From: a virus
Virus record (IMG/VR): IMGVR_UViG_3300035695_000012
Span: 1-39,611 of that record
DNA: 39,611 nt
Direction: 5' to 3' (one strand)
Every line of letters begins with the position of its first letter. Within the stretch, counting starts at the first letter, position 1. A program made the translations under genes and the position numbers. The notes below the pieces were generated by a model. It was not told the DNA's origin and did not search any database. It saw only the letters and a list, made by a program, of their open reading frames with translations. Positions 34,371 to 39,611 of the stretch are shown piece by piece.

Positions 34371-35065
34371 CTCTCACCTCTGAACAAAAGGCGATGCTTG
34401 ACGCGCCGCTGCAACGGGCTTTCGTCAAGGAACGCTCCCAGGCCGGTCGCACATTCTCCTACATCGAGGCATGGAAAGCCATTGAGGAGGCCAACCGCAT
34501 CTTCGGTCATGATGGCTGGAACCGCGAACTCCTCAACCTGCGCCTCCTTGGCGATCCTCGGGAGGTGGATGGCAAAATCCGCGTGGCCTATATGGCGACC
34601 GTTCGCATCCATGTGGGTGAGACGTTCCGCGACGGCTCCGGCTTCGGCTCCGGTATCGACAAGGACGTCGACCAGGCGCACGAGAGCGCTCTGAAGGAAG
34701 CTGAGAGCGACGCCATGAAGCGGGCGCTCATGACCTTCGGTAACCCGTTCGGGCTGGCCCTCTACGACAAGACGCAGGCGAATGTCGTGGATGCCCCGAG
34801 AGCCGGAATCAATCCCGCGCCGCCTGGACCTGACTTCCCCGGCGCTGAGGGCTCTCCAGGGCGCTCCAGCTATGCCGCCAAGAAGGATGGTGGCTCGGAA
34901 CGGTTCATCCAGCTTCAGGATGAGATCGCCACCCTGGAAAGCTCCGGTGCGATCAGCTCGTTCATCGCTGAGCGACAAGAGGAGATCAAGACGCTTCCCG
35001 AGGCTTGGCGCAAAATCCTGCGCGAGAAGCTGGACGATCAGAAACACTTCCTGTCCGTCGCATGA
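34367..35065 (+). CDS. Rad52-like single-strand annealing recombinase
   Basis: A 232-residue product. FSYIEAWKAIEEANRIFGHD, GWNRELLNLRLLGDPREVDG, KIRVAYMATVRIHVGETFRD and GSGFGSG, then AHESALKEAESDAMKRALMT and FGNPFGLALYDK, are the Rad52/Rad22 core. The C-terminal third is variable and helical. It anneals complementary single strands during phage recombination and repair. The start is GTG 34367, overlapping the stop before it. The neighbour downstream is coupled by ATGA. With the RusA-like resolvase it gives a small recombination system. Confidence 0.9.
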   Translation: MTLTSEQKAMLDAPLQRAFVKERSQAGRTFSYIEAWKAIEEANRIFGHDGWNRELLNLRLLGDPREVDGKIRVAYMATVRIHVGETFRDGSGFGSGIDKDVDQAHESALKEAESDAMKRALMTFGNPFGLALYDKTQANVVDAPRAGINPAPPGPDFPGAEGSPGRSSYAAKKDGGSERFIQLQDEIATLESSGAISSFIAERQEEIKTLPEAWRKILREKLDDQKHFLSVA

Positions 35066-35400
35066 ACCCGCGTATTCACATCACGGACGAGGCCGTTGAC
35101 GAGGCGCTGTGTATTTTGCGCTCGGCTCGCCACTCGACCGCCCGCCTGGCCTACGAGAAGTCTGACCGGGAGAAAAAGGTCGTCCTCGCAAGGCTGGAGC
35201 GTGAGTCAAACGACAAGACCCAACGCGAGCGGGAAACCTATGCCCTCATCCATCCGCACTACCAAGCCTTCCTTGAGCGCCTCGGGCTGATCGAGGAAGA
35301 GTACTTCGCCGCCAAGGATGAGCGAGATAGCGCCGACGCAGTGATCAGGGCATGGCAAACACAAGAGGCCAGCAACCGAATGATGGAGAGGCTGCGGTGA
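35062..35400 (+). CDS. Coiled-coil protein coupled to recombinase
   Basis: A 112-residue, charged helical protein (DEAVDEALCILRSARHSTAR, LAYEKSDREKKVVLARLERE ... IEEEYFAAKDERDSADAVIR). It follows the Rad52-like gene with an ATGA overlap in an arrangement met in other phages, so a partner role in recombination is likely but not shown. The stop overlaps a GTG start. Confidence 0.7.
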   Translation: MNPRIHITDEAVDEALCILRSARHSTARLAYEKSDREKKVVLARLERESNDKTQRERETYALIHPHYQAFLERLGLIEEEYFAAKDERDSADAVIRAWQTQEASNRMMERLR

Positions 35401-35579
35401 CGGAAATCTGGCGCACGATCATCGGTTGGAACGAAGCCTATGAGGGCTCAAGCCTTGGCAGGTTTCGTCGCGGCTCTCGCATTTTGGCGCAGACGCCAGC
35501 CCCTTTCGTCTTCAGTCTCGTGGATTTCAGAAGAGGTTCTCATGACCGACCCCCACACCCTAGCTCAACACCTGATTGA
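35397..35579 (+). pseudogene. NUMOD4 fragment of an HNH endonuclease
   Basis: A 60-codon frame from GTG 35397. VTEIWRTIIGWNEAYEGSSL then GRFRRGSRILAQ matches a NUMOD4 motif ('E-x-W-x-x-I-x-G-x-x-x-x-Y-x-x-S-x-L-G-R-x-R'), the DNA-binding part of many phage HNH nucleases. No HNH core follows; after about residue 32 the frame loses family likeness and ends inside the next gene. I read it as the remnant of a deleted endonuclease. It may still be translated, since its start is coupled. Confidence 0.65.
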
Positions 35580-35871
35580 AGCGGGGAGGAAGGCGACGGG
35601 TGGACGGTGGCGCTCGAACTACGAGCACATTTGGGCTGTCGGATACAAGGTCGCAGAGTGCCCGTGGGACCTGTCTGGAAGTCGCCCAAGCAAGCAATGC
35701 TTTGCGGACGCGTACTACATCGCCCTCGCCTCCCCCTCCAACATCACCCTCCTGGCAGAGGGGTATTTAGAAATGGAGAGGGAACTTGAGTCCTATCGAG
35801 CCAGCCGTGCGCCGACAAGGGACCGCAGCCTTGCTGGCCCCAACTCACAACCATCTGGAAAGGAAGACTGA
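35542..35871 (+). CDS. Hypothetical accessory protein
   Basis: A 109-residue product (MTDPHTLAQHLIEAGRKATG, YEHIWAVGYKVAECPWDLSG, CFADAYYIALASPSNITLLA). The ATG has GAAGAGG eight or so bases upstream and begins inside the NUMOD4 remnant. The end (AGPNSQPSGKED) resembles the end of the 38.3 kb gene product, and both share the TCTGGAAAGGAA base run before the next start. 'SPSNITLLAEGYLEMERELE' is a usual phrase of small phage proteins. Unknown function. Confidence 0.7.
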   Translation: MTDPHTLAQHLIEAGRKATGGRWRSNYEHIWAVGYKVAECPWDLSGSRPSKQCFADAYYIALASPSNITLLAEGYLEMERELESYRASRAPTRDRSLAGPNSQPSGKED

Positions 35872-36449
35872 TGGGACGCGAGGTTCGCATGGTCTCCAGC
35901 GACTGGAGGCACCCAATGAAGCATAGCGACCGCACCGGCAGACGCTACCCGCGCCCGCTCCACGCGGAATCCTTTCCTGAAGCTCTGCGGCAGTGGGAAA
36001 TAGACATTGCCGAGTGGCGAGACGGCAAGCGTCTGTGGGAAGAGAACGGCATGGTTGAGACGGCTAGTTCTGGCCCAATCTCAATCGCCGAGGCAGTTGC
36101 GAAGTGGGGCGGCGAGAACCCGCCGACGAATCCGCCTTACCGCTGGTGGAATGAACAGCCTCACAAGCCGCAGCGCAAAGACTACATGCCAGACTGGCGG
36201 CCAGACCAGCGCACGCACTTCATGATGTACGAGAACACGTCCGAAGGCACGCCGATCTCGCCAGCCTTCGCGACAGCCGAGGAACTCGCCCGCTGGCTGG
36301 CCGACAACAACGCCAGCGCCTTCGCCGACATGGGCGCGACCTATGAACAGTGGCTCAACACGATCCGGCGCGGATCAGCCATCAGCGCGGTGTTCAGAGA
36401 GGGCGAGATGGTGTCCGGCGTTCAGGGCATGGCCGAGGTCTCCGCATGA
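35871..36449 (+). CDS. Conserved phage protein, unknown function
   Basis: A 192-residue product: VSSDWRHPMKHSDRTGRRYP, PLHAESFPEALRQWEIDIAE, MPDWRPDQRTHFMMYENTSE, GTPISPAFATAEELARWLAD and NNASAFADMGATYEQWLNTI. The family is widespread in phages and prophages ('YEDTSEGTPISPxxxxxEELARWLADxxASAF') but lacks a known role. The ATG overlaps the stop before it (TGATG); a GGAAAGGAA site lies upstream. Confidence 0.8.
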   Translation: MGREVRMVSSDWRHPMKHSDRTGRRYPRPLHAESFPEALRQWEIDIAEWRDGKRLWEENGMVETASSGPISIAEAVAKWGGENPPTNPPYRWWNEQPHKPQRKDYMPDWRPDQRTHFMMYENTSEGTPISPAFATAEELARWLADNNASAFADMGATYEQWLNTIRRGSAISAVFREGEMVSGVQGMAEVSA

Positions 36450-36523
36450 CCCGCTCCCCCATCCGCGCTTTGCGCTCAGGTGTCAGCGATGAGGTTCCCG
36501 GGTTTCGGAAGGAACGGAGATGA
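36446..36523 (+). CDS. 25-residue coupled micro-gene
   Basis: MTRSPIRALRSGVSDEVPGF then RKERR. Its ATG overlaps the stop before it and its stop overlaps the next ATG, both as ATGA. It has no hydrophobic segment and is basic. The gene may serve to keep ribosomes on the message or give a small basic peptide. Low certainty, because an upstream ribosome site for the next gene also falls inside it. Confidence 0.4.
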   Translation: MTRSPIRALRSGVSDEVPGFRKERR

Positions 36524-36900
36524 GTTCAGCCCGGGAGACGACCGGTGGTGTCGTACGGCCATACGTCCACGACTATCGGAATGGCAAAACTGGCTGGGGA
36601 CACGCGATCCATTCTGGAATTTGGCAGATAATCCCCGCCAATACCGTAACCACCGGGCGCTTGTGGTGGCGCAAGACAGCAACCACGCCTGAGCGCATCC
36701 GCACCATGATCCATGCCCAAAAGTGGCCGGAGCCCGGCGACCGCCTGCTGATGACCGGCGGCAGCGGAAAGGAATGGAACCTGCGAATCGCTGAAGTCGA
36801 GCCGTGCGGGAACCCTCGGGACATGTTTGCTGTGGTTCTGGAGGACGACACCACCACCCACCCCGACCAGACCCATGATGAACAAGGAGAACGGAGATGA
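36520..36900 (+). CDS. Hypothetical accessory protein
   Basis: A 126-residue product (YVHDYRNGKTGWGHAIHSGI, AQKWPEPGDRLLMTGGSGKE, DMFAVVLEDDTTTHPDQTHD). The start ATG has AAGGAACGGAG ahead of it. The same 13 bases, GAACGGAGATGAG, surround the start of the next gene, so one junction may be a copy of the other. Function unknown. Confidence 0.65.
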   Translation: MSSARETTGGVVRPYVHDYRNGKTGWGHAIHSGIWQIIPANTVTTGRLWWRKTATTPERIRTMIHAQKWPEPGDRLLMTGGSGKEWNLRIAEVEPCGNPRDMFAVVLEDDTTTHPDQTHDEQGERR

Positions 36901-37187
36901 GTGGAGAACCGCTGGATCAAGCGACCTACAACGCCAACGTCCAGCGCGTCCAGCGCGAGGCAACAGATTGGGGTTTCGAGCACCGAGTGCGGCCACAATA
37001 CTCGAAGCCCGAGCGCTGGGAGAAGAAGAACCCGCGTCTCTCCGCCGCAACGTTCGAGGTGTTCTGGGATCGCTGGCAGCTCATCGGGACTCAGATTGAT
37101 CCGATGACGCCAGAAGCACGCTATCGCTGGGACGAGGAGGCTTGGGCGAAAATCAACCACCAAGCAGCACGGGCACTCGCGTCATGA
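36897..37187 (+). CDS. Hypothetical accessory protein
   Basis: A 96-residue product (DQATYNANVQRVQREATDWG, KNPRLSAATFEVFWDRWQLI, TPEARYRWDEEAWAKINHQA). Helical, with Trp at regular places. The start and end overlap their neighbours as ATGA. Unknown function. Confidence 0.7.
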   Translation: MSGEPLDQATYNANVQRVQREATDWGFEHRVRPQYSKPERWEKKNPRLSAATFEVFWDRWQLIGTQIDPMTPEARYRWDEEAWAKINHQAARALAS

Positions 37188-37402
37188 CCCCCCAAGACAC
37201 TGAGAGACTGATCGCAAGAGCAGACGCACTGGCGGAAAACTACGCGGCAGACGCGGCGGCAACCGAGCGTCAGTTGGTCGCCACTCCGATCCTTGGGCCG
37301 TCGTTGGCCCTTACGCTGGCGATCCTACAGCGCAACAAAGACACTGCCGAACTGCTAGCCCAACTCTCCCAAGCCCTCACCGAAGCTCAGGGAGAAGGGT
37401 GA
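37184..37402 (+). CDS. Small helical protein
   Basis: A 72-residue product (MTPQDTERLIARADALAENY, ATERQLVATPILGPSLALTL, KDTAELLAQLSQALTEAQGE). The ATG overlaps the stop before it; the stop overlaps the next ATG (TGATG). Ala/Leu-rich helices, no cysteines. Unknown function. Confidence 0.65.
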   Translation: MTPQDTERLIARADALAENYAADAAATERQLVATPILGPSLALTLAILQRNKDTAELLAQLSQALTEAQGEG

Positions 37403-37518
37403 TGACCTACGATCCGTTCCTTTGCGACGAATGCTACGGCCACGAGCAGGGCCACACCCATTATCCGTGGTGTCCGACGCTCGCCCCGCCCCAACCCAAA
37501 GGACCCAGCGATGACTGA
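37402..37518 (+). CDS. 38-residue Cys/His-rich protein
   Basis: A micro-gene for MTYDPFLCDECYGHEQGHTH then YPWCPTLAPPQPKGPSDD. CDEC, two HxxxH-like histidines and WC could hold a metal ion. Coupled by TGATG upstream; the next gene starts eight bases before its end. Likely real because start, end and composition are neat; the role is unknown. Confidence 0.55.
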   Translation: MTYDPFLCDECYGHEQGHTHYPWCPTLAPPQPKGPSDD

Positions 37519-37930
37519 GCCCGTGATTACGCCTGAACTGCTGGCGCGGGTCGAAGCGGCGACGGGGCCGGATCGGGAGTTGGACACGGCGATAGCCATT
37601 GCCCTGCGAATTGGCGCGGAGGGATATCCGAAATTCCCGCTCGGGAGCTTTAAGGCAGGCTACGTGCAGGCCGACATGGGCCGCGATGGCTGGTCCGTTG
37701 GCTGGCATATCCAGCCGCTAACCGCCTCCCTCGATGCCGCCCTGGCGCTGGTGGAGCGGGTGTTGCCGGGGTGGTGGTGGATGTTGCGGTCTGGCGACGG
37801 CTACGACGCCGTCCTGACCCCCACATGGCGCTCCCAGGACGGCGTGGTTGGCGAGCACAAAACTCCCGCTCTCGCCCTTCTCTCTGCGATGCTCCGCGCC
37901 CTCGGAACCCATGAGGAGGATAAGACATGA
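37511..37930 (+). CDS. Conserved phage protein ('VEAATGPDRELD' family)
   Basis: A 139-residue product with LLARVEAATGPDRELDTAIA, PLTASLDAALALVERVLPGW, WWMLRSGDGYDAVLTPTW and TPALALLSAMLRAL. This family is very frequent in phages and prophages of Alphaproteobacteria and has no known function. It is one of the better hints to the host group. ATGA joins it to the next gene. Confidence 0.8.
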   Translation: MTEPVITPELLARVEAATGPDRELDTAIAIALRIGAEGYPKFPLGSFKAGYVQADMGRDGWSVGWHIQPLTASLDAALALVERVLPGWWWMLRSGDGYDAVLTPTWRSQDGVVGEHKTPALALLSAMLRALGTHEEDKT

Positions 37931-38283
37931 GTGACCTGAAAGAGCGGCTGAAGCGCATTGTCGGGACCACGCAAACCTACGGTTCAGCTGAAACCATAGA
38001 GATATCTGTCGGCACGTTCCGCGAAGCCCTCGCCCGCATCACAGAGCTGGAAGAGGTGAGCGCCAGTCTGGAAAAGGCCGTCGAGGATGCCGAGAGGATG
38101 AGGAGGGCGTTGGAGGAGATCGCGAAACGGACGGCTGTATATCGCTCCCTGGCGGAAAAGCGGGACCCTCTAGAGGACGATAATCTGAATAGGCACGACC
38201 TGTATGTCTTTGCGGTTGAGGTCTCGGAAATCACCGAGGGGATCGCCCGCGCCGCCCTTCAGCCTGAAGGAGGGGGGAAGTGA
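37927..38283 (+). CDS. Coiled-coil accessory protein
   Basis: A 118-residue product (TFREALARITELEEVSASLE, KAVEDAERMRRALEEIAKRT, VEVSEITEGIARAALQPEGG). Heptads run from about 30 to 70. The DNA for EALARITELEE is part of a 35-base exact repeat shared with the next gene. Function unknown; a protein-protein adaptor is likely from the fold. Confidence 0.7.
   Translation: MSDLKERLKRIVGTTQTYGSAETIEISVGTFREALARITELEEVSASLEKAVEDAERMRRALEEIAKRTAVYRSLAEKRDPLEDDNLNRHDLYVFAVEVSEITEGIARAALQPEGGGK
38022..38056 (+). repeat. 35-bp direct repeat, copy 1
   Basis: Identical to 38,387-38,421, beginning CGAAGCCCTCGCCCGCATCA. It is read in the same protein frame in both genes. Recent duplication or gene conversion between neighbouring coiled-coil genes is the simplest cause. 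Confidence 0.95.
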
Positions 38284-38675
38284 TGGGATTCGCTGACTTC
38301 GTTGTTCGACGGCTCGAGGCCGAGGCCCGGATTGCAGAGGCTGCGGGCTGGAAGACACGCGCCGAAACGGCTGAAGCCGCTCATGCCGAAGCCCTCGCCC
38401 GCATCACAGAGCTGGAAGAGGGGTTGGAGCCGTTTGCGAAGGCTTTCGCCCAGATGGGGCGGCTCGTCGAGATGCATCACCCTTGGATCGACTTGTCGCC
38501 GCGCAACTACGGCGGCGTGCTGGAGAAACCGTTAGAGACAGAATACTTCCGCCGAGCCGCTTTCCTTCTCCAAGGTGGAACAGGGAAAGGGGCCTCAAAC
38601 GCCAGTCCAAGCCCGCCGGACGCTACGCGTCACGGCTCTAACCCCACCTCAGAGTCTTCTGGAAAGGAAAGCTGA
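38283..38675 (+). CDS. Coiled-coil accessory protein, partial paralogue of its neighbour
   Basis: A 130-residue product from ATG 38283 (TGATG overlap; a GTG one codon earlier is possible). RRLEAEARIAEAAGWKTRAE then TAEAAHAEALARITELEEGL is a coiled coil; MGRLVEMHHPWIDLSPRNYG follows; the tail PTSESSGKES resembles the tail of the 35.5 kb gene product. Shares the 35-base repeat with the gene upstream. Unknown function. Confidence 0.7.
   Translation: MGFADFVVRRLEAEARIAEAAGWKTRAETAEAAHAEALARITELEEGLEPFAKAFAQMGRLVEMHHPWIDLSPRNYGGVLEKPLETEYFRRAAFLLQGGTGKGASNASPSPPDATRHGSNPTSESSGKES
38387..38421 (+). repeat. 35-bp direct repeat, copy 2
   Basis: Second copy of the repeat at 38,022-38,056; the copies are 365 bases apart. 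A deletion between them would fuse the two coiled-coil genes, though not in the same frame distance (365 is not a multiple of three). Confidence 0.95.
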
Positions 38676-38974
38676 TGAGCCACCACGGACGCGACGAACC
38701 AATCTCGGAAGACCTTCGCCGAAAACTCCTCGACACGACTTCTTTCCGGGGCGCGGTCGGCAGCTATCCCGAAGGGAAGTTAACGGCATCTGATGAGGGC
38801 GCGCTGCAATTCGCCGTCGCCCACAAGGACGGCAAGGTTGTTCTCGGAACGCCTGTCGCGTGGGTGGGCATGAACCCGCAGCAGGCCGCAGACTTGGCGA
38901 TGTCGATCCTTCAGCACGCGCGGACGGCGGGTCGCGAGAGCGGCAACCTCGTCCACTTCGCCTTGGAGATTTGA
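38675..38974 (+). CDS. Conserved phage protein, unknown function
   Basis: A 99-residue product (MSHHGRDEPISEDLRRKLLD, EGALQFAVAHKDGKVVLGTP, VAWVGMNPQQAADLAMSILQ). The 'GExxFAVxHKDGKVxLxFGxPVxWxxMxPxQAxxLAxxIxxxA' pattern is common in phages; no role is known. The start has AAAGGAA ahead of it and overlaps the stop before (TGATG). Confidence 0.75.
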   Translation: MSHHGRDEPISEDLRRKLLDTTSFRGAVGSYPEGKLTASDEGALQFAVAHKDGKVVLGTPVAWVGMNPQQAADLAMSILQHARTAGRESGNLVHFALEI

Positions 38975-38975
38975 G

Positions 38976-39401
38976 GTGTTCGTCATCTTCGATCTCGACG
39001 GCACGCTGGCGCTTACCAAGCACCGCGAACACTTCCTGAGGCAGGAGCCGAAGGACTGGCGCGGGTTCTATGCGGCCTGTGACGGCGACGCGCCGTGCCA
39101 TCCGCTGATCCTGGCGGCGCAGGCGCTCTGGAGCATCGGCCATGAGGTGGAAATCTGGTCGGGGCGCTCGGGCGAAGTGCTCGACAAGACGCTTGCGTGG
39201 CTGGAGGCGCATGACCTTCGCCACCTGAAGATCAGGATGCGACCTGAAGGCGATCACCGCCCGGACACGGTTTTGAAGGCCGCGTGGCTGGACGCTGAGC
39301 CAGCGCCGCCCGACCTCGTGTTCGAGGACCGCGCATCGATGGTGGCCATGTACCGCGAGCGCGGCATCGTCTGCGCTCAGGTCGCGCCGGGAGATTTCTG
39401 A
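38976..39401 (+). CDS. HAD-family phosphatase (polynucleotide 3'-phosphatase-like)
   Basis: A 141-residue product with motif 1 FVIFDLDGTLALTKHREHFL (DxDGT), motif 2 VEIWSGRSGEV (S in strand 2), then RMRPEGDHRPDTVLKAAWLD and the acidic motif LVFEDRASMVAMYRERGI. The pattern RPxGDHRxDxxLK is that of the phosphatase domain of T4 Pnk-type enzymes, which remove 3' phosphates from nucleic-acid ends. Thus a DNA or RNA end-repair role is likely. The start is GTG 38976, one base after the stop before it. No kinase or ligase is next to it. Confidence 0.85.
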   Translation: MFVIFDLDGTLALTKHREHFLRQEPKDWRGFYAACDGDAPCHPLILAAQALWSIGHEVEIWSGRSGEVLDKTLAWLEAHDLRHLKIRMRPEGDHRPDTVLKAAWLDAEPAPPDLVFEDRASMVAMYRERGIVCAQVAPGDF

Positions 39402-39601
39402 TGACCCACTCCCTTCTCCGCGCGAGCCCCGCAAGAGGTCCGTCACGTCGTCTGGATGAACAAGAAAACAGCTCCACTTCTACCGACAAGCAGGATCAGA
39501 AACCATCTTCTCTGCTCGCTTGGCCAGCATTCTTCCCCAATCAGCTTCCAGGGCTGCCCATGAGAGGAAATCGGCTTGCGCCTGCCGCTCAGCATCGGTG
39601 A
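39401..39601 (+). CDS. Doubtful 66-codon ORF at the end of the rightward operon
   Basis: An ATG at 39401 overlaps the HAD gene stop (TGATG). The product is basic and Ser/Pro/Arg-rich (MTHSLLRASPARGPSRRLDE ... LAPAAQHR). It runs across the circular joint and lies antisense to the Rz1 end, and it looks like no known protein. It could be a real last gene or a chance frame; coupling is the only support. Confidence 0.3.
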   Translation: MTHSLLRASPARGPSRRLDEQENSSTSTDKQDQKPSSLLAWPAFFPNQLPGLPMRGNRLAPAAQHR

Positions 39602-39611
39602 CCGCCTGTAC
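39480..39611 (-). CDS. 3' end of the o-spanin gene (second appearance)
   Basis: The last 44 codons, stop included, of the Rz1-like gene whose start is at 274 in the window. The part from 39,485 repeats bases 1-127; the stop TAG is at 39,482-39,480. It shows that the gene is whole only on the circle, and that leftward late and rightward early operons converge here. Confidence 0.85.
   Translation of the reverse strand, partial: VQAVTDAERQAQADFLSWAALEADWGRMLAKRAEKMVSDPACR
39485..39611. repeat. Terminal redundancy, right copy
   Basis: Exact copy of bases 1-127. Unit length without the repeat is 39,484 bp. Confidence 0.95.

Noticed and set aside
39401-39611. Possible attachment site or cos end at the window ends
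   Set aside because: The repeat is explained by circular assembly, and there is no integrase gene.

Overview
The window is a complete, GC-rich genome of a tailed phage, almost certainly a podovirus. The first 127 bases recur exactly as the last 127, so this is a circular (circularly permuted) assembly with a unit of 39,484 bp. The virion genes follow a P22/Bcep22-like order: small and large terminase, portal, scaffold, major capsid protein, head-tail adaptors, a gp10-like tail protein and three large ejection-type proteins. There is no tail sheath, tape measure, integrase, DNA polymerase or RNA polymerase gene. Small families such as the Rad52-like protein, the DnaA-domain-IV protein, the RusA-like resolvase and the 'rave-ATGPDRELD' type accessory proteins resemble phages of Alphaproteobacteria (Caulobacterales, Sphingomonadales or Rhizobiales). 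That host assignment is an inference from remembered protein families, not a proof.

Layout. A long leftward operon runs from about 27.3 kb down to 1 and, around the circle, to 39,480. It carries two small early genes, a surface-sugar cassette (left-handed beta-helix acyltransferase and glycosyltransferase), the terminase, a tailspike, portal, scaffold, capsid, adaptors, ejection proteins, fibres with a glycine-rich adhesin, and a lysis cassette (holin-like, endolysin, Rz/Rz1 spanins). A short rightward operon (27.5-30.3 kb) holds a cytosine-methylase-like gene and small membrane proteins. It meets, at a strong terminator (30,678-30,717), a leftward early operon (33.2-30.7 kb) with a Cro-like repressor, a RusA-like resolvase, a DnaA domain IV protein and a SPPY-type DNA methyltransferase. 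Divergent from that, a rightward operon (33.25-39.4 kb) encodes a Rad52-like recombinase and many small accessory proteins. Genes are joined by ATGA, GTGA and TGATG overlaps almost throughout, which settles many starts.

The most striking element is in the large terminase. The gene is interrupted, just before its third nuclease-site aspartate motif, by a 287-residue intein. The intein has no endonuclease domain in its own frame. Instead a 249-codon HNH endonuclease gene, with clear HNH and zinc-ribbon motifs, lies in the -1 frame on the same strand, wholly inside the intein sequence. The same DNA therefore encodes a protein-splicing element in one frame and the nuclease that would spread it in another. 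A second, free-standing HNH gene sits on the opposite strand in the virion operon, and a NUMOD4 fragment of a third is left in the accessory operon.

Other points of note are an 11-bp inverted repeat that folds over the start codon of a MptE-like gene, a probably leaderless Cro-like gene whose promoter overlaps a perfect palindrome, a repeated 5'-UTR hairpin in front of two early genes, and several coupled micro-genes of 23 to 35 codons.
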